In this document: piece by piece, positions 9,099 through 16,932 of the stretch
Position numbering within the stretch: the stretch's first letter is position 1
How the letters are laid out: every line of letters starts with the position of its first letter
Source of the DNA: Phycisphaerales bacterium
GTDB lineage: Bacteria > Planctomycetota > Phycisphaerae > Phycisphaerales > UBA1924
NCBI GenBank assembly: GCA_015487555.1
Contig: WFPK01000027.1
Span: 1-33,476, forward strand
Length of the DNA: 33,476 nucleotides
Direction of reading: 5' to 3'
Program-made: the position numbers and the translations under genes
Notes under the pieces: generated by a model
Told to the model about the DNA's origin: nothing
Databases searched by the model: none
The model's input: only the letters and a program-made list of their open reading frames with translations

Positions 9099-9788
9099 TC
9101 AATACTGCTTTGCCTGCCGTATCCTGATCTTCCGGCGAATCTTGCTTACCCGCTTGCGCGAACTCGTCAAGACCATCCGATTCATGAGTATGCCCAGAAG
9201 CATCCCGGCACTCGCGACGCCGATCATGATGAAAAAAACTTTCGATCGCCCAGCGAGCTCTGCTGTGCTGGGTATTTCGAGGCTCGGATTGAGATCGAGC
9301 ATCCGTCTCATCGAGTCTATCGCCCATCCAACCATGGCATCGAGATAGACGAAAATCGTGCTTGGGATCATCAGTATCAACCACGCGACCCAGAGCTTCT
9401 GGTGGGCATAAATCATCCGGACTACACACCCGCCGAGCATCACCAGGAGCGCAGCCCCAAGCAGGTAATAGGTTTCGTCAGGATCAATCGAACCCAACCC
9501 GCGCAAGTCGCCTCGTCTGTTGGTTAGCACCAATCGCATCGAAAACGACATCCCCGCGATGGTCCCGGCGCTGAGCACCGTCATCACAGTTGTCAGCACA
9601 AGGAGCCGAACCGATCGCATCGCCCGGCGAGTCTCCCGCCAGAACGCCTGATCGGGATGCTTTGTCCGTACACAGGCCAGTTTACATCTCGGACAGACCA
9701 CGATGGGCAAGCGGTAGTGCGGATCAGGCACCGCGCGGATGCGGGCGAGCTCTGTCAGACACGATGGGCAGATGTGTGATCTGGGCAC
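9099..9788 (-). CDS. zinc-ribbon membrane protein
   Basis: A 229-residue protein that opens with a zinc ribbon (ICPSCL at Cys 7 and 10, and CPRCK at Cys 32 and 35) and continues with about four membrane segments (LLVLTTVMTVLSAGTIAGM, YYLLGAALLVMLGGCVVRMI, LWVAWLILMIPSTIFVYL, VFFIMIGVASAGMLLGIL). It ends in a very basic tail (RKRVSKIRRKIRIRQ). The start is GTG at 9788; an in-frame stop lies 36 bases upstream and no ATG intervenes. Layout and size resemble the gene 14 bases downstream, so the two may be diverged duplicates. Function is not known. Confidence 0.72.
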   Translation of the reverse strand: MPRSHICPSCLTELARIRAVPDPHYRLPIVVCPRCKLACVRTKHPDQAFWRETRRAMRSVRLLVLTTVMTVLSAGTIAGMSFSMRLVLTNRRGDLRGLGSIDPDETYYLLGAALLVMLGGCVVRMIYAHQKLWVAWLILMIPSTIFVYLDAMVGWAIDSMRRMLDLNPSLEIPSTAELAGRSKVFFIMIGVASAGMLLGILMNRMVLTSSRKRVSKIRRKIRIRQAKQY

Positions 9789-9930
9789 GCTTTGAGGATA
9801 CCGGATATCGGGGTTCGAGTTTCATCTTCGCTGGGGTTGACTCCCCAGAACTTTAGGCATTTCCTCTCTGTGCCAGTCTCGGGGATGAGGCAGTTGGCCT
9901 TTGTAGATACCAAAAAGAGGTGGAACCCAC

Positions 9931-10866
9931 ATGAATATCAATCGAATCAACCGATCAGCCATCATTGCGATCGCAGCGGGCATGTGCTGCTCGTCGGCCG
10001 CACTCGCCAGCGACACCAACACCAGCGCCCTCGAACGGCTCGAAGCAGCCCGCATCGCCTTTGAAGCTGCCCAAGCCGAGCTCGAAGCTGCCCAGGCCCA
10101 GGTCGCCATGACCACAAGCGCAGGTAAGATCGAAGTCGTCGCCGAGGACGCAACAACCCGAATCCAACCCGAAGCCGAGCCAGAAACCCCCGCCGATCCA
10201 AACTCGTGGGCCGATGGGTGGGACTGGTCAGCCAATGCCGGGCTTGGAGGCTCGTCGGGTAACACCGAGAACTTCAATGCGCGCCTAGCGATCGGAGGGC
10301 AACGCAACACTTCCAAATACGAAACCTCGCTCTCGTTGGCCTACTACTATGGCACATCCGAAGGCACCAAGAACACCGCGCGAGGCGAACTCCATATCAA
10401 AAATGATTGGCTCACCGATGGTAAATGGCGATACTTCGCCCAAGGCGGATACGAATACGATGAGTTCCAGGCATGGCAGCACCGATTCAGTGCAGCAGTG
10501 GGTGTGGGATACGAGTTTATCAAAGATGACAAAACCACCCTCGTCGGGCGTGCTGGTCTGGGTGCTTCGTATGACACGGGCAACAATGCAGACGAAAAAC
10601 TCATCCCCGAAGGGCTCCTCGGGTTGGACTGGACCTACCAGTATTCTCAGAACACCAAGCTCGTCGCCTCGACCACCTACTACCCAAGTTTCGATGACTT
10701 CGGCGAGTTCCGGTGGTACTCAAACGCAGGTGTCGAGGTCGTTCTTGATGATGAAACCGGCATGACTATGAATGCCGGGTTCGAGCACCGCCACGACTCC
10801 GACCCAGGCACAGGAATTAAGCCCAACGATGTGAACTACTACATGGGTGTCGGGTGGAAGTTCTAA
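9931..10866 (+). CDS. DUF481 family outer-membrane barrel protein
   Basis: A 311-residue protein of the DUF481 (salt-induced outer-membrane protein, YdiY-like) family. It has a signal peptide (hydrophobic core AIIAIAAGMCCSSAALA), then a short Ala/Glu coiled coil at about residues 33-60 (LERLEAARIAFEAAQAELEA), then an acidic linker. From about residue 85 it consists of alternating strands rich in Tyr and Trp (WDWSANAGLGGSSGNTENF, SLSLAYYYG, GWKF). The last residue is Phe, as expected for BAM-dependent barrels. AGAGG at 9916-9920 precedes the ATG by 10 bases. The gene is monocistronic, between divergent and convergent minus-strand genes. The coiled coil ahead of the barrel is less usual and may form a trimer or contact peptidoglycan (inference). 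Confidence 0.85.
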   Translation: MNINRINRSAIIAIAAGMCCSSAALASDTNTSALERLEAARIAFEAAQAELEAAQAQVAMTTSAGKIEVVAEDATTRIQPEAEPETPADPNSWADGWDWSANAGLGGSSGNTENFNARLAIGGQRNTSKYETSLSLAYYYGTSEGTKNTARGELHIKNDWLTDGKWRYFAQGGYEYDEFQAWQHRFSAAVGVGYEFIKDDKTTLVGRAGLGASYDTGNNADEKLIPEGLLGLDWTYQYSQNTKLVASTTYYPSFDDFGEFRWYSNAGVEVVLDDETGMTMNAGFEHRHDSDPGTGIKPNDVNYYMGVGWKF

Positions 10867-10888
10867 GCTGATTCCCACAACCAAGCCT

Positions 10889-11386
10889 TCAAAGAGCGGC
10901 CTGCGGGTCGCTCTTTTCTTGCCCACACTCCGGGCAAGGCACATTTTCAGGTAGCCCTTCGAGCGAGTAGCCGCAGTGTTTGCAGGTCCCTGGTATACCT
11001 CCTGCATAGCGAGGGACGAACATCCAGGCGAGCATCGCGCCGACACATACACCAACCGAAGCACCAAACAGCGAGAGCATCGGGTATGAATCTGGCGGAA
11101 AAACACCCGCTGCAACAAATGCACCAATCGCGGCACATCCAAACATCAGCAGCGTTGCGCGTCCAAACTCTACACAAACCACCACCGGCACATACAAAGG
11201 CAAAACGAAGAAAACTCCGATCAACAGCCCGAAGACAAACGCAAAGTCTGAAACATATCCATTGCCAGATATCCCCGCCGAGACTGCTGCGATCATGCCG
11301 GTCAGGATCACACTTGTGAATACCCCCGCAAGAACACGCCACTTGATGCCGAAGTCTTCGGGTTCTGGGATTGTCCTTTGAGCCAA
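10889..11386 (-). CDS. small membrane protein with C-terminal zinc ribbon
   Basis: About 165 residues. Four hydrophobic segments (VLAGVFTSVILTGMIAAVSA, FAFVFGLLIGVFFVLPLYV, LLMFGCAAIGAFVAAGV, LFGASVGVCVGAMLAWMFV) precede a C-terminal ribbon CKHCGYSLEGLPENVPCPECG, a signature often seen in planctomycete proteins. There is no ATG before the first membrane segment. The TTG at 11386 is proposed as start because GGAGG lies a few bases upstream, inside the end of mqnE, and the start is 2 bases after the mqnE stop. This spacing suggests translational coupling to mqnE. Function is not known; a role tied to menaquinone would be guesswork. Confidence 0.65.
   Translation of the reverse strand: MAQRTIPEPEDFGIKWRVLAGVFTSVILTGMIAAVSAGISGNGYVSDFAFVFGLLIGVFFVLPLYVPVVVCVEFGRATLLMFGCAAIGAFVAAGVFPPDSYPMLSLFGASVGVCVGAMLAWMFVPRYAGGIPGTCKHCGYSLEGLPENVPCPECGQEKSDPQAAL
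10891..10918. terminator. putative terminator between convergent genes
   Basis: AAAGAGCG at 10891-10898 pairs with CGCTCTTT at 10909-10916, giving an 8-base-pair stem with a 10-base loop and a T run on the plus strand and A-rich flank on the other. It lies 24 bases after the DUF481 stop and inside the last codons of the convergent zinc-ribbon gene (stop at 10889-10891). Confidence 0.7.
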
Positions 11387-11388
11387 AG

Positions 11389-12801
11389 CTACCCCTCCAC
11401 GCGCCAATCGCGTCCACTCCTCACCACCGGCCGATACAGTGTGTCGCGTTCGATCGGCGTGTACCCCGCCTCCTCGATCGCCCGCTTCAAATCGAGTTCG
11501 GTGGTTTCCTGGTGTGTGCCTTTGCCGACCGCTTTGGTGATGTCGTACCACACCACCGTCCCGTCAATATCGTCGGCCCCCGCTTCGAGCATCACCTGCG
11601 CCATCGGCAGACTTTGCATGATCCAGAACGCTTTGACATGCGGGAAGTTGTCGAGCATCAATCGCGTGATGGCCAGCGTTCGCAGGTTTTCGAGACCCGT
11701 CGGGCCCGGGAGGTTTTCGAGATCGGAGCCATCGGGGAAGAAGGGCAAAGGCGTGATGGTCTGGTAGTACCCGCCCGCAGTTTGATTGGTTTCTTCGGTG
11801 GCCCGGCTCGCCGAGCCGGGGTCTTTATTGGACTTCACAGGCACATCATGAAGACCCGGCTCGGCGAGCCGGGCCACCGGGAGCGTCGCCCCCTCGCCCG
11901 AAAGCGTGATGACCGGCGCACTGATCTGCTCGGACTCGACAATCCCTTGCGCAATGTACCCATCCCCATCGCCCGTATATCCCAAGCGATGCAGCGCCTG
12001 GTCCTGCGATCGGCGCAGAATCTCCATATGGCGCAGGCGTTCGTCTTGTTTATCAACATGCCCATAGAGCATGGTGCAGTTGGTATTGAGTCCCAGTTCA
12101 TGAGCGACAAGATGCACATCGAGCCATTCGTGCGCGCCGATCTTGGACTTGAAGGCTTCCTTGTGCACCCGTTCGTCGAAGACCTCGGCCCCGCCGCCGG
12201 GCAGCGATCCGAGCCCGGCCTCTTTCAATCGCTCGAGCACCCAACGCACGCCGACTTTCGTGTCATCGCGCTTGTAGACCTTGGCGATCCGCGCCAGGTG
12301 CACCAGCTCGACCGCGGTGAACGCTTTGAGATGAACCTGAGGCACGATCTCACGCAGCGCGCTGAGCATCTCGGTGTAGTACGCGAAGGGGAGATATGGA
12401 TTCAACCCGCCGACGATGTGCATCTCGGTCGCGCCCGATTCGAGGGCTTTGTGCCCTTGTTCTTTGATGTAGTCCAGATCACGGGTGTATGCGCCCTCGT
12501 CGCCTTGCTTGCGTGCAAACTCGCAGAACTTGCACGAGAGGGCGCAGACATTGGTGTAGTTGAGGTGCCGGTTGATGTTGTAGTACGCGACGCCCGGATG
12601 CATGCGATCGCGGACGAGCTTGGCGAGCTCGATGACGGACCAGATATCGCGCGTCTCGTAGAGCACGGCCCCATCTTCGAGCGTGAGCCTCTGCCCAGCG
12701 AGGACTTTGGCGCGGATGGATTCGATCGCGGGATCAAGGTTGGGCACAGCGTTGGGAAGGGTCGTGTTCATCGTGTTCATCGTGTTCATCATGGTCGTCA
12801 T
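11389..12801 (-). CDS. mqnE: aminofutalosine synthase (radical SAM), with inserted loop
   Basis: MqnE joins SAM to 3-[(1-carboxyvinyl)oxy]benzoate to make aminofutalosine in the futalosine route to menaquinone. The radical-SAM motif is CALSCKFC (Cys 86, 90, 93, counting from the ATG at 12801), preceded by YYNINRHLNYTNVC and followed by EMHIVGGLNPYLP, typical of MqnE/MqnC proteins. Family members normally read LRxLQDETGGFQxFIPLxF; here LRRSQDQ is separated from TAGGYYQTITPLPFF by about 70 extra residues (roughly 269-341). A palindromic element encodes residues about 308-336 of this loop without breaking the frame. Total length is 470 residues against roughly 370-400 usual. The start is uncertain because a 9-base repeat gives several in-frame ATGs (12801, 12792, 12789, 12780, 12771). 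MqnE is favoured over MqnC, but the two are related. Confidence 0.88.
   Translation of the reverse strand: MTTMMNTMNTMNTTLPNAVPNLDPAIESIRAKVLAGQRLTLEDGAVLYETRDIWSVIELAKLVRDRMHPGVAYYNINRHLNYTNVCALSCKFCEFARKQGDEGAYTRDLDYIKEQGHKALESGATEMHIVGGLNPYLPFAYYTEMLSALREIVPQVHLKAFTAVELVHLARIAKVYKRDDTKVGVRWVLERLKEAGLGSLPGGGAEVFDERVHKEAFKSKIGAHEWLDVHLVAHELGLNTNCTMLYGHVDKQDERLRHMEILRRSQDQALHRLGYTGDGDGYIAQGIVESEQISAPVITLSGEGATLPVARLAEPGLHDVPVKSNKDPGSASRATEETNQTAGGYYQTITPLPFFPDGSDLENLPGPTGLENLRTLAITRLMLDNFPHVKAFWIMQSLPMAQVMLEAGADDIDGTVVWYDITKAVGKGTHQETTELDLKRAIEEAGYTPIERDTLYRPVVRSGRDWRVEG
11797..11878. repeat. double palindromic element inside mqnE (type A)
   Basis: Two arms in inverted orientation, 11797-11825 and 11851-11878, differ by a single extra G and surround a 25-base spacer. 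Each arm is itself a hairpin (GGCTC-GCC-GAGCC with flanking CCGG/CCGG). The outer ends are GGTGGCCCGG and CCGGGCCACC; the inner ends are GGTCTT and AAGACC. The same palindrome occurs singly at 19491-19519 and 30740-30768. The element lies wholly in the mqnE reading frame. Confidence 0.9.
12763..12789 (-). repeat. 9-base tandem repeat at the mqnE start
   Basis: Three exact copies of ATGAACACG (read on the minus strand) encode Met-Asn-Thr three times and place three start codons in frame. Copy-number change would add or remove whole codons and starts without a frameshift. Confidence 0.85.
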
Positions 12802-12861
12802 GCCCAATGCTAGGGGGAGCCGATTGAGTTTTCAGTTTTCTTTGAAATCACATCGGGTCTC

Positions 12862-12954
12862 GGGTGCCACGACTCGCCCGAAGGGCGCAGTCGTGTCTGA
12901 GTTGCAGGAAGGTCCAAGATACGACTGCGCCGAAGACGGCGAGTCGTGGCACCC
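12862..12954. repeat. double palindromic element upstream of mqnE (type B)
   Basis: Arms 12862-12894 and 12921-12954 are inverted repeats: GGGTGCCACGACTCGCC at the outer side, GGCGCAGTCGT at the inner side, with a short variable loop between. Each arm alone folds (CACGACT-CGCCC-GAA-GGGCG-C-AGTCGTG). A weaker match extends inward (GTCGTGTCT against AAGATACGAC). The element fills the gap between the rdgB stop and mqnE on the same strand. No other gene is seen in 12802-12965. Confidence 0.88.
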
Positions 12955-12965
12955 AGCGTGTCGGC

Positions 12966-13616
12966 TCAAAGCTGCATGTCCAAGATCGCTTCGATCATCG
13001 CCTCCACCGCTTTGGCCCGATGCGAGACCGCGTTCTTCTCTGCTGGCGACATCTGGGCACTCGTCCGCTCAAAGTCTGGCCCGACGAGAAACAGCGGGTC
13101 GTACCCGAACCCATTGTCCCCCCGAGGCACCTCGCCGATTTGCCCGATCCGCCCCTCGAAGGCCCCCGCTGTCGATGCGAGCACCTTCCCCGATGGATCG
13201 CTGAGCACCATCGTGCAGGTGAACCGGGCTGATCGCTTCTCATCGGGAATCCCTTCGAGTTCGCGCAGCACCCGCTGAGAGTTGAGTTCGTCGCGCTGCT
13301 CCCGGGTCATTGTCGCTGCCTCGCCGGTTTCCTCGCCATCGAAAGCATAATGCGACGAAATCACCCCGGGTTTGCCCTCCAGGGCATCAATAATTAATCC
13401 CGAATCGTCTGCCAGGCAGTGCATCCCGGTGGCCTGGGCATACGCCAGTGCCTTGATCGTCGCGTTGGCCAGAAATGTTTCGCCATCTTCGATCGGCTCG
13501 TCAAACACCCGGGCGAACGAATCAAGCCCGATAAGATCAATCCCTGAGTCCGCGAAAAGCGATCGAAGCTCATGGACCTTCCCCGGATTCTGGGTTGCGA
13601 AAACGATTGTGGGCAT
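12966..13616 (-). CDS. rdgB: XTP/dITP pyrophosphatase (RdgB/HAM1)
   Basis: A 216-residue house-cleaning nucleotidase that hydrolyses dITP, ITP and XTP to monophosphates and pyrophosphate, keeping deaminated purines out of nucleic acids. Family motifs are intact: IVFATQNPGKVHELRSL at the N-terminus, ALAYAQATGMHCLADDSGL with the catalytic acidic pair, GKPGVISSHYAF, FEGRIGQIGEVPRGDNGFGYDPLF, and SPAEKNAVSHRAKA at the C-terminus. The ATG at 13616 matches the family N-terminus and has AAAGGA about 8 bases upstream; the upstream codons in frame do not belong. It is divergent from the PfkB gene, with 79 bases between the starts. Confidence 0.95.
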   Translation of the reverse strand: MPTIVFATQNPGKVHELRSLFADSGIDLIGLDSFARVFDEPIEDGETFLANATIKALAYAQATGMHCLADDSGLIIDALEGKPGVISSHYAFDGEETGEAATMTREQRDELNSQRVLRELEGIPDEKRSARFTCTMVLSDPSGKVLASTAGAFEGRIGQIGEVPRGDNGFGYDPLFLVGPDFERTSAQMSPAEKNAVSHRAKAVEAMIEAILDMQL

Positions 13617-13695
13617 ATTTGATCCTTTCCCCGATATGGAATCTATGGTATGCTTATCCCAACCCACGAAAGGACTTGCCTAAACTACTTCTCTG

Positions 13696-14898
13696 ATGAA
13701 TCCCATCCATATGCAACAATCCGCCACGCGAACGGACCTGGCCCAAAGCGCCGCCGACGCACTCGAAGCGATCGACAGCGACAAAGCCTTGTCCATGCGC
13801 TCGCTCGTCGGGTTCGACGGGTTCGTCGATTCGATCATCCATGTCGTCGACAAACGCCATTCCATGGCTCACGATGACTACGAACGCATCCATACCATCC
13901 CCGAGTTCGCTGCCCGATGCGGAGCTGCAGCCAACCGATCCGCCAACATCGAACTCGTCATCGTCGATACCCGGTTCGGAGGCAACGGCCCGCTCCTCTC
14001 GAGCGCACTTGGGTCCCTCGGCTCGCCCGTCACCTACATCGGAGCGGTCTCGACCGAAGACGATTGGAAGAAGGTCGATCCGATCTATCAACCATTTGCC
14101 CAGAAGTGTGAACGGGTCATCCCGCTGTGCCCGCCAGGACGCACCGATGCGCTCGAGTTCGACGACGGCAAAATCATGCTCGGCAAGCCCGAATCCGTTC
14201 AACGCGTCACCTGGGAACGCATCAAAGAAGTCGTCGGCATCGAAAAACTCATCGAGATCATCGACGGCGTCTCGCTCATCTCGGTCGTCAACTGGACACT
14301 CGTCGGCGGCGTCCCAGGCATCTGGGAAGGACTCTGCAACGATATCTTCCCACACCTCTCCAATAACCACCAACGACGCATCTTCATCGACCTCTCTGAC
14401 CCGGCCAAACGCACCGATGCCGATATCGTCACGGCGATGAAACTCATTCAACAGCTCCAAACCCACCTCCCCGTCACCCTCGGACTCAACCTCGCCGAGA
14501 GCGGACGCATCGCAGGCGTCATCGGGGCCGAGGTCTATGACGACGAACACAACCGCACATTGACCGAAATGGTCCCCGAAGCAGCCATGACCATCCGCGA
14601 TAAACTCGGGCTCGATTGCGTGGTCATCCATCAGCACACGGGCGCAGGTGGAGCGGATCGCTCGGGTGATGCCTGCTGGTTCTCTGGGCCTTACACCCGC
14701 AAGCCAAGAATCTCGACGGGCGCAGGCGATCATTTCGGAGGCGGGTTCAGCTTTGCCCAGATGGCCGGGCTCCCGCTTGGCGAGTCACTCGCAGCAGCCT
14801 GTGGCGTTGCAGGTGCCTATGTCCGAGATGCAGCAAGCCCATCACGCCCCCGCCTGATCGAGTTCCTCCGCGACCTGCCCGTGCCCGAGACACACTAA
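13696..14898 (+). CDS. PfkB-family carbohydrate kinase
   Basis: A 400-residue kinase of the ribokinase/PfkB superfamily, which phosphorylates a sugar or related alcohol with ATP. The N-terminal part shows LVGFDGFVDSIIHVVDKR and the glycine motif FGGNGPLLSSALGSLG. The C-terminal signature STGAGDHFGGGF carries the catalytic Asp at about residue 345, with the anion-hole GAG just before it. The spacing between motifs and the length exceed those of simple ribokinases (about 310). The substrate cannot be told from sequence. No sugar transporter lies nearby. The ATG at 13696 has only a weak ribosome site; ATG at 13711 is possible. The 168 bases after the gene (14899-15066) hold nothing recognised beyond the likely epimerase promoter. 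Confidence 0.85.
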   Translation: MNPIHMQQSATRTDLAQSAADALEAIDSDKALSMRSLVGFDGFVDSIIHVVDKRHSMAHDDYERIHTIPEFAARCGAAANRSANIELVIVDTRFGGNGPLLSSALGSLGSPVTYIGAVSTEDDWKKVDPIYQPFAQKCERVIPLCPPGRTDALEFDDGKIMLGKPESVQRVTWERIKEVVGIEKLIEIIDGVSLISVVNWTLVGGVPGIWEGLCNDIFPHLSNNHQRRIFIDLSDPAKRTDADIVTAMKLIQQLQTHLPVTLGLNLAESGRIAGVIGAEVYDDEHNRTLTEMVPEAAMTIRDKLGLDCVVIHQHTGAGGADRSGDACWFSGPYTRKPRISTGAGDHFGGGFSFAQMAGLPLGESLAAACGVAGAYVRDAASPSRPRLIEFLRDLPVPETH

Positions 14899-15066
14899 TT
14901 CACAACCCCGCCCACAATCTCGCCCGTAATCCCATTCCACGATCTCACAGGCGCATCGTCCTTTGCCCCTCTGGGCCATATCTGTATCAAGCCATTCCAT
15001 GCAATATCACCGCTGCCCTCAGTGCTCAGAGCCTCCCAAAGGGGATTCGGGTCTAGACTTGCACCC

Positions 15067-16116
15067 ATGAGCGTGCCAACACACCAAGCTGTATCTCTGT
15101 TGCCCACCGGGTTGGCTGAGCAGATCGCAGGGCGACGGGTCTGTGTCACCGGCGGAGCCGGGTTCATCGGCGGGCACTTGGTCGATGCACTCGTCTCTTT
15201 GGGCGCATTGGTCACCGTCATCGACGATCTTTCCAACGCATCGGCCCGGAACATCGCCCAGGCGATGGATCGAGCACCCGATCGTGTCCGATTCATCCAA
15301 GCGAGCATCCTCGATCCCGACGCAATGAGCCGGGCAGTCGAGGGGGTCCAGAGTGTGTTTCATCTCGCTGCTTTGGGATCAGTCCCCATGTCAATCGAAG
15401 ACCCAGCACGCAACTGGGTCGTCAACGCGACGGGTTCGATGCGGGTGCTTCAGGCGGCCCAAAACGCTGGCGCCCAGCGCGTAATCTACTCGGCATCATC
15501 GAGTGCCTATGGCAACAACCCGGATTTGCCCAAGTGCGAATCCATGGCTCCCGAACCCGAGTCACCCTACGCTGCAGCCAAGTATGGCGGCGAATCACTC
15601 ATGCGCTCCTGGGCAGCGTGTTATGGCATCGACACCATCTCGCTGCGCTACTTCAACATCTTCGGCTCGCGCCAGGCGGCCGACTCCGCCTACGCCGCCG
15701 TCATCCCCGCATTCGTCACGCGGTATCTCAATGCCCAATCCCCAATCATCTATGGCTCGGGCGAACAGACCCGAGATTTCACCCATGTCTCCAACGCCGT
15801 CGCTGCCAACCTGCTCGCTGCTGTCGCTGACGAACCGCTCAGAGGGCAGGTCGTCAATATCGGCGCTGGCGTGCGGACATCCATCAACACACTCGCCACC
15901 ATGATCGCTGAGATACTCGGGACGACCGATATCAAGATTCAATACGCGCCCGAACGCGTCGGCGAGGTGCTCCATTCGGTCTCATGTGTCGATCTGGCCA
16001 AAGCGGTGATCGGGTATGAGCCTGCGACCACCCTCGAAACGGGGCTTGCCCAAACCATCGAGTGGTACGCAGGCGAATATGCAAAGCACGCAGCCTCCCA
16101 GAGTGAAGCGTCATGA
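15067..16116 (+). CDS. NAD-dependent nucleotide-sugar epimerase (extended SDR)
   Basis: A 349-residue extended short-chain dehydrogenase of the UDP-hexose/UDP-N-acetylhexosamine 4-epimerase group. VTGGAGFIGGHL (about residues 27-38) binds NAD; SASSSAYGN provides the catalytic Ser, and Y168-xxx-K172 in SPYAAAKYGGE is the active-site pair. SLRYFNIFGSRQ and GEQTRDFTHVSNAV are typical of WbpP/GalE-like enzymes. It probably supplies sugars for surface polysaccharide, but the exact substrate (UDP-GlcNAc, UDP-glucuronate or UDP-glucose) is not settled. The ATG at 15067 is the first Met before the Rossmann motif with sensible spacing. Its stop overlaps the next gene by ATGA. Confidence 0.88.
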   Translation: MSVPTHQAVSLLPTGLAEQIAGRRVCVTGGAGFIGGHLVDALVSLGALVTVIDDLSNASARNIAQAMDRAPDRVRFIQASILDPDAMSRAVEGVQSVFHLAALGSVPMSIEDPARNWVVNATGSMRVLQAAQNAGAQRVIYSASSSAYGNNPDLPKCESMAPEPESPYAAAKYGGESLMRSWAACYGIDTISLRYFNIFGSRQAADSAYAAVIPAFVTRYLNAQSPIIYGSGEQTRDFTHVSNAVAANLLAAVADEPLRGQVVNIGAGVRTSINTLATMIAEILGTTDIKIQYAPERVGEVLHSVSCVDLAKAVIGYEPATTLETGLAQTIEWYAGEYAKHAASQSEAS

Positions 16117-16346
16117 TTGATCGTTCGCTGGGCAATCTGGTGGGTCACCTGACCGATTTCCTCGGCTCGCTCTGGGTGCTCATGTCATTGGCGATTGTGT
16201 CTCAGTTTCAGTTCAAAGGACGATACTGGACCTGGCGAACCGCCACCGCCTTTCCCCAAGGCACACATCCCGAGGGCAAGCTCGGGCTTCTCCGATCCGG
16301 GTTCGAATATGCCCGCTGGGCATGGCGGATTCGCCGATTGCGTTAA
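16113..16346 (+). CDS. small hypothetical membrane protein
   Basis: A 77-residue protein starting in an ATGA overlap with the epimerase stop, which strongly suggests translation from the same message. One probable membrane segment (FLGSLWVLMSLAIVSQF) is followed by a basic, Trp/Arg-rich tail (GRYWTWRTATAF ... ARWAWRIRRLR). No family is recognised. The 157 bases after it (16347-16503) contain TATACT at 16393-16398, a possible -10 box for the next gene without a good -35. Confidence 0.65.
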   Translation: MIDRSLGNLVGHLTDFLGSLWVLMSLAIVSQFQFKGRYWTWRTATAFPQGTHPEGKLGLLRSGFEYARWAWRIRRLR

Positions 16347-16503
16347 TATTGCCGAATTCCTGCGTTTATGACCAGCCGGTGCGGTTTTGTTGTATACTCA
16401 CGCTTGGGATTCATCAAGGGCACTGCGCCCAATGGCCGATCTGAGTCACCAGACCGTGACAGAATCCCAACAGGACAAAGACACCAACCCCGGAGCCCCT
16501 CCG

Positions 16504-16869
16504 ATGAGCAACAATAACTCCAGCACCAGCTCAAACTCGAGTTTCTCGCACGCCTTCCTCCCGGGGCTCATCCTCGGATTGATCGTCGGTGCCGTCGCTG
16601 GTGCCTTCCTCCCCGATTTCCTCAGCGGGTCAAAGCTCCCCAACTTCCAAACCACCCCGGGTCAAGTGAGTCCAGAGGCTCGCAATGGCGACCCACGCAG
16701 CGCTCCAAATGAATACGACGAAGAAACACAGAAGCTGATCGACGAGGCGATGAAAGTGGGTGAGGATGCCAAAGATGACCTCCAAGATGATGCCCAGGAC
16801 ATCATTGATGACCTGGAAAAAGACGCATCGGAGATCACCCCGCCGACAACCGTGCCAAGCGATGGGTAA
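16504..16869 (+). CDS. single-pass membrane protein with acidic tail
   Basis: About 121 residues: a Ser/Asn-rich start (MSNNNSSTSSNSS), one glycine-rich membrane helix (LPGLILGLIVGAVAGAFLPDFL), then a hydrophilic acidic region that is probably helical (LIDEAMKVGEDAKDDLQDDAQDIIDDLEKD). ATG at 16504 has GGAG 8 bases upstream; an in-frame ATG at 16432 would add 24 residues. No known family is recognised. It could be a small anchor or scaffold protein, but that is only a guess. Confidence 0.6.
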   Translation: MSNNNSSTSSNSSFSHAFLPGLILGLIVGAVAGAFLPDFLSGSKLPNFQTTPGQVSPEARNGDPRSAPNEYDEETQKLIDEAMKVGEDAKDDLQDDAQDIIDDLEKDASEITPPTTVPSDG

Positions 16870-16932
16870 ATGCCACAGCCCGAATCAAATACTCAGCATC
16901 GCTGCCGGGTTTGATTGTGCTACCATGATTTG

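Noticed and set aside
9801-9835. GGGGTTCGAGTTTC, resembling a tRNA T-loop
   Set aside because: No acceptor, D or anticodon stem can be formed around it.
11371-12813. A 480-codon open frame on the plus strand across mqnE
   Set aside because: It is the antisense of a confidently identified gene and its translation shows only Arg/Gly/Asp-rich noise with no family match.
11797-12954. Palindromes considered as a CRISPR array
   Set aside because: There are only two arms per locus, in inverted not direct orientation, with one spacer and no cas genes.
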